This document shows, piece by piece, positions 61,723 to 64,000 of a stretch of 64,000 nucleotides of DNA. Positions within the stretch are counted from its first letter, which is position 1; each line of letters opens with the position of its first letter. This DNA comes from MAG-120531 sp038125995 (GTDB lineage Bacteria; Bacteroidota; Bacteroidia; Flavobacteriales; Flavobacteriaceae). The notes beneath the pieces were generated by a model. That model made no database searches. It was given only the letters and a program-made list of their open reading frames with translations, and was not told the DNA's origin. The stretch is taken from assembly GCA_038125995.1 (NCBI GenBank), contig JAYPEX010000004.1:93634-157633 (forward strand), written 5' to 3'. The position numbers and the translations under genes were made by a program.

Positions 61723-63496
61723 ATGTTTGAAATATCAGAATTAAAGGCAAAAAAATTAGCCGAATTAGTTGAATTAGCAAAGGAACTCAATATTCCAAAA
61801 CACAAAACCCTTAAAAAATTAGATCTCGTTTATCAAATTTTAGACGTACAGGCATTAAATCCTAAAGCCGTTCAAAAAACTACAACAAGTCTACCAAAGG
61901 AAGAAGCATCAGAAGAGTTGAAAACTCGACAACAAGTTCAAAAAAGACAACCAAGAGTTAAAAAAGAGACTTCAAATGAGGACGTGACATCAAACGATGA
62001 AACTAAGGTTGATTCAGATGAAAAACCACAGCGTAAACAACGCACTCCTCACAAGGTTCAAAAAGCTGATACGAATAATGATCAACGCTCTAAAAACAAA
62101 GAGCAGAACAGCGATCAAAACAACGATCAAAANNNNNNNNNNNNNNNNNNNNNNNNNNNNNNNNNNNNNNNNNNNNNNNNNNNNNNNNNNNNNNNNNNNN
62201 NNNNNNNNNNNNNNNNNNNNNNNNNNNNNNNNCGATCAAAACAACGATCAAAAATCTAAGAACAACAATCCAAATCAAAATAAAAACAAACAAGCTCACT
62301 CAAATAATAATCAGAGAAAGGAAAAGAACTCTAATTACGATAGGGATCTAAAAAACAGATACAAACAACCTGAACATGAGTTTGATGGAATCATCGCAAG
62401 TGAAGGTGTTTTAGATATTATGCAAGAAGGTTACGGATTCTTGAGATCTTCTGATTACAACTATCTTTCTTCTCCTGACGATATTTATGTATCTCAATCA
62501 CAAATACGTCTTTTTGGTTTAAAAACAGGAGACACTGTTTTAGGAGAAGTTAGACCTCCAAAAGAAGGCGAAAAATACTTCCCATTAATTAAGGTTAACA
62601 AAATAAACGGATTGGATCCTCAAGTAGTTAGAGACCGTGTAGCTTTTGAACACCTCACACCTTTATTTCCTAAGGAAAAATTTAATATTGCAGATAAACA
62701 AGCTAGTATTTCTACACGTATTATGGATCTTTTTGCTCCTATAGGTAAAGGTCAGAGAGGAATGATTGTTGCACAGCCTAAAACTGGTAAAACAATGTTG
62801 CTTAAGGATATTGCCAATGCAATCGCAGCCAATCATCCAGAAGTTTATCAGATTGTACTTCTAATTGACGAACGTCCTGAAGAAGTGACCGATATGCAAC
62901 GTAATGTAAGAGGTGAAGTTGTCGCTTCAACCTTTGACAAAGAAGCAAGTGAGCACGTACGTGTTGCTAATATTGTTATTGAAAAAGCAAAGCGTTTAGT
63001 TGAATGTGGACACGATGTTGTCATCTTATTGGATTCCATTACTCGTCTAGCCAGAGCTTACAACACTGTTCAGCCTGCTTCAGGGAAAGTACTTAGTGGT
63101 GGTGTAGATGCCAATGCCCTTCACAAACCAAAACGTTTCTTTGGAGCTGCACGTAATATTGAAAATGGTGGTTCACTTACCATCATCGCTACTGCACTTA
63201 CAGAAACAGGATCGAAAATGGACGAAGTCATCTTTGAAGAATTTAAAGGAACTGGTAATATGGAGCTTCAATTAGATCGTAAAATTTCTAACAGAAGAAT
63301 TTTCCCTGCAATTGATCTTACTTCATCTTCAACTCGTAGAGATGATTTATTACTCGACGAACAAACAGTTCAACGCATGTGGATTATGAGAAAATACTTC
63401 GCAGATATGAATCCTGTAGAAGCTATGGAGTTTATGGAACAACGCATCAAACAAACAAGAAACAACGAAGAGTTCTTGTTGACAATGAATCAATAA
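61723..63496 (+). CDS. rho: Transcription termination factor Rho with a disordered, repeat-bearing insertion (interrupted by assembly gap)
   Basis: One gene split by 100 N. The 5' part (61723-62132) encodes the N-terminal helical domain (FEISELKAKKLAELVELAKEL) and a charged, disordered region rich in Lys, Gln, Asn and Asp. The 3' part (from 62233) continues it, then has the cold-shock-type RNA-binding domain (GVLDIMQEGYGFLRSSDYNYL), Walker A QPKTGKT, Walker B VILLDSITRLAR and the Q-loop region. The two parts are in different frames as printed, because the N run is a placeholder: the true gap must be a multiple of three. Confidence 0.95.
62113..62253 (+). repeat. 12-bp tandem repeat array in rho, spanning the gap
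   Basis: The unit gatcaaaacaac, encoding Asp-Gln-Asn-Asn, is present on both sides of the N run (62113-62132 and 62234-62253). The array probably caused the assembly break. Confidence 0.85.
62133..62232. other. Assembly gap of 100 N
   Basis: Exactly 100 N, the conventional placeholder for a gap of unknown length, lying inside the rho repeat array. Confidence 0.99.
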
Positions 63497-63514
63497 GACA
63501 AACAAAACAAAAAG

Positions 63515-63548
63515 AAAGCCGATTAGCATATGTTAATCGGCTTTTTTC
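63515..63548 (+). terminator. Intrinsic terminator after rho
   Basis: AAAGCCGATTA (63515-63525) pairs perfectly with TAATCGGCTTT (63534-63544) around an 8-base loop, followed by six T in all. Confidence 0.9.
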
Positions 63549-63573
63549 ATTAATAATGAAACGATAATACAAT

Positions 63574-63602
63574 AAAAAACCTCTAGATTAACTAGAGGTT
63601 TT
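63574..63602 (-). terminator. Intrinsic terminator of rpsT
   Basis: AAACCTCTAG (63577-63586) pairs with CTAGAGGTTT (63592-63601) around ATTAA; on the minus strand T residues follow. Confidence 0.8.
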
Positions 63603-63615
63603 CCATATCATCATG

Positions 63616-63634
63616 CGTGAAATACAGTTTCACG
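63616..63634. other. Hairpin downstream of rpsT
   Basis: CGTGAAA (63616-63622) pairs with TTTCACG (63628-63634) around TACAG. It has no T run, so it may protect the rpsT 3' end or be chance. Confidence 0.4.
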
Positions 63635-63659
63635 TAAAAGTTAATTCATAAGAAGATTC

Positions 63660-63911
63660 TTAAAGTGCAGCGATTTGCTTTGTCAATTTACTCTTTAAGT
63701 TAGAAGCTTTGTTAGAATGAATTACATTCTTCTTTGCTAACTTATCGATCATACTGATAACACTTGGCAATTGCTCCTGAGCAGCTTTCTTATCAGTTTC
63801 TAAGCGAAGTGCTTTCAATGCATTACGCATCGTTTTGTGATAGTACTTGTTGCGTAAGCGAACCGCTTCGTTTCTTCTAATTCTCTTTAATGCAGACTTG
63901 TGATTAGCCAT
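63660..63911 (-). CDS. rpsT: 30S ribosomal protein S20
   Basis: An 83-residue basic, helical protein that binds 16S rRNA: MANHKSALKRIRRNEAVRLRN start and MIDKLAKKNVIHSNKASNLKSKL, both typical. No -7 box is visible in the 37 bp between it and the upstream tRNA gene, so the two are probably cotranscribed. Confidence 0.97.
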   Translation of the reverse strand: MANHKSALKRIRRNEAVRLRNKYYHKTMRNALKALRLETDKKAAQEQLPSVISMIDKLAKKNVIHSNKASNLKSKLTKQIAAL

Positions 63912-63948
63912 AATATTTAATTAAATTTTAATGCACTTAGTGCTTTTG

Positions 63949-64000
63949 TAGTCCGTAGGGGAATCGAACCCCTGTTACCAGGATGAAAACCTGGCGTCCT
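63949..64000 (-). tRNA. tRNA-Glu (TTC), 3' part
   Basis: On the minus strand the visible part has an anticodon arm CCAGG-TTTTCAT-CCTGG (anticodon TTC, at 63985-63987), a T arm AGGGG-TTCGATT-CCCCT and the acceptor 3' strand ACGGACT followed by a discriminator A; CCA is not encoded. The 5' third lies beyond the window. Confidence 0.93.

Noticed and set aside
61997..62132. A separate gene starting at 61997 and running through the N gap
   Set aside because: It is an artefact of the placeholder gap length; the real frame comes from the rho start at 61723.
62090..62299. Minus-strand reading frame across the gap
   Set aside because: It consists mainly of N and is antisense to the rho repeat region.
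63932..63942. GCACTTAGTGC palindrome between tRNA-Glu and rpsT
   Set aside because: With a one-base centre it cannot form a stable hairpin and has no T run; probably chance.
1..64000. Search for CRISPR arrays, insertion sequences, prophage, integrases, toxin-antitoxin or defence clusters
   Set aside because: No regularly spaced repeats, transposase or recombinase motifs were seen; the pRiA4b ORF-3 family name is historical and its neighbours are core genes.

Overview
The window is AT-rich core chromosome from a member of the Bacteroidota, almost certainly a flavobacterium (family Flavobacteriaceae). The evidence is the gene content (DUF5606, DUF4293, DUF1599, DUF3276/PUR-alpha, a BT_3928-type DoxX protein, a long NusB, a Rho with a disordered N-terminal insertion, a cyclophilin-FKBP fusion) and repeated promoter -7 boxes of the Bacteroidota form TAnnTTTG, a few with a TTG about 20-23 bp upstream. 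The sequence is a draft scaffold: a 100-N gap lies inside rho. I see no insertion sequence, prophage, CRISPR array, integron or plasmid function. Genes are tightly packed, with many 1-4 bp overlaps, and no gene-free stretch exceeds 300 bp.

Layout. 1-4.4 kb (+): the 3' end of secA, an exported amidohydrolase, msrA, a CBM9-like secreted protein and galM. 4.4-7.4 kb (-): PAP2 phosphatase, a 75-residue unknown, a MATE exporter and mazG. 7.5-10.5 kb: a GH20 hexosaminidase lipoprotein (+) tail to tail with DUF5606, then def and ruvX (-). 10.6-16.1 kb (+): dapD, a threonylcarbamoyl-AMP synthase, a CCA-adding-type nucleotidyltransferase, heme A synthase, a pRiA4b ORF-3 family protein and a NA37 nucleoid protein. 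16.1-17.9 kb (-): two genes of unknown function, one apparently frameshifted and one with protein-kinase-like motifs. 18-23.5 kb (+): a two-gene ABC exporter, uvrB, an M20 peptidase and a DUF1456 protein. 23.6-32.7 kb: sucC (-), lysA and a secreted thioredoxin (+), then guaB, HMG-CoA lyase, LysE exporter, pyrD, yajC, DUF1573 and nusB (-). 32.9-39.7 kb (+): an ABC exporter, DUF3276, an M14 carboxypeptidase, a CsaA-like protein, an acyltransferase and a peroxiredoxin-like protein. 39.7-49.9 kb (-): a YfiT/DinB protein, the cyclophilin-FKBP fusion, an M28 peptidase, an NtrC-like regulator without HTH, MscS, dnaJ, grpE, a TIGR01777 epimerase, a methyltransferase, thioredoxin and a CstB-like sulfur enzyme. 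50-52.6 kb (+): a GT39 protein and a YeeE/YedE pair. 52.7-60.5 kb: clpS, prmA, tpiA, a DoxX protein and DUF1599 (-), folP (+), cdaA, an ABC exporter and truA (-). 60.6-64 kb: a phosphoesterase (+), DUF4293 (-), rho (+), rpsT (-) and a partial tRNA-Glu (-).

Functional threads. Housekeeping dominates: protein export (secA, yajC), folding (grpE-dnaJ, the PPIase fusion), lysine/DAP synthesis (dapD, lysA), nucleotides (guaB, pyrD), tRNA maturation and modification, and repair (uvrB, ruvX, mazG). A sulfur thread links thioredoxin, a persulfide dioxygenase-rhodanese fusion and a YeeE/YedE pair. Secreted hydrolases (GH20, M14, M20, M28, amidohydrolase) fit a polymer-degrading heterotroph.

No complete undescribed system stands out. 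The best leads are the kinase-like protein at 16.8-17.9 kb with its frameshifted neighbour, the repeat-bearing Rho disordered region hidden by the assembly gap, and lineage-specific losses or gains of domains in DnaJ, SecA, heme A synthase and the NtrC-like regulator. Promoter boxes and terminators also show that several genes start downstream of their longest possible reading frame.
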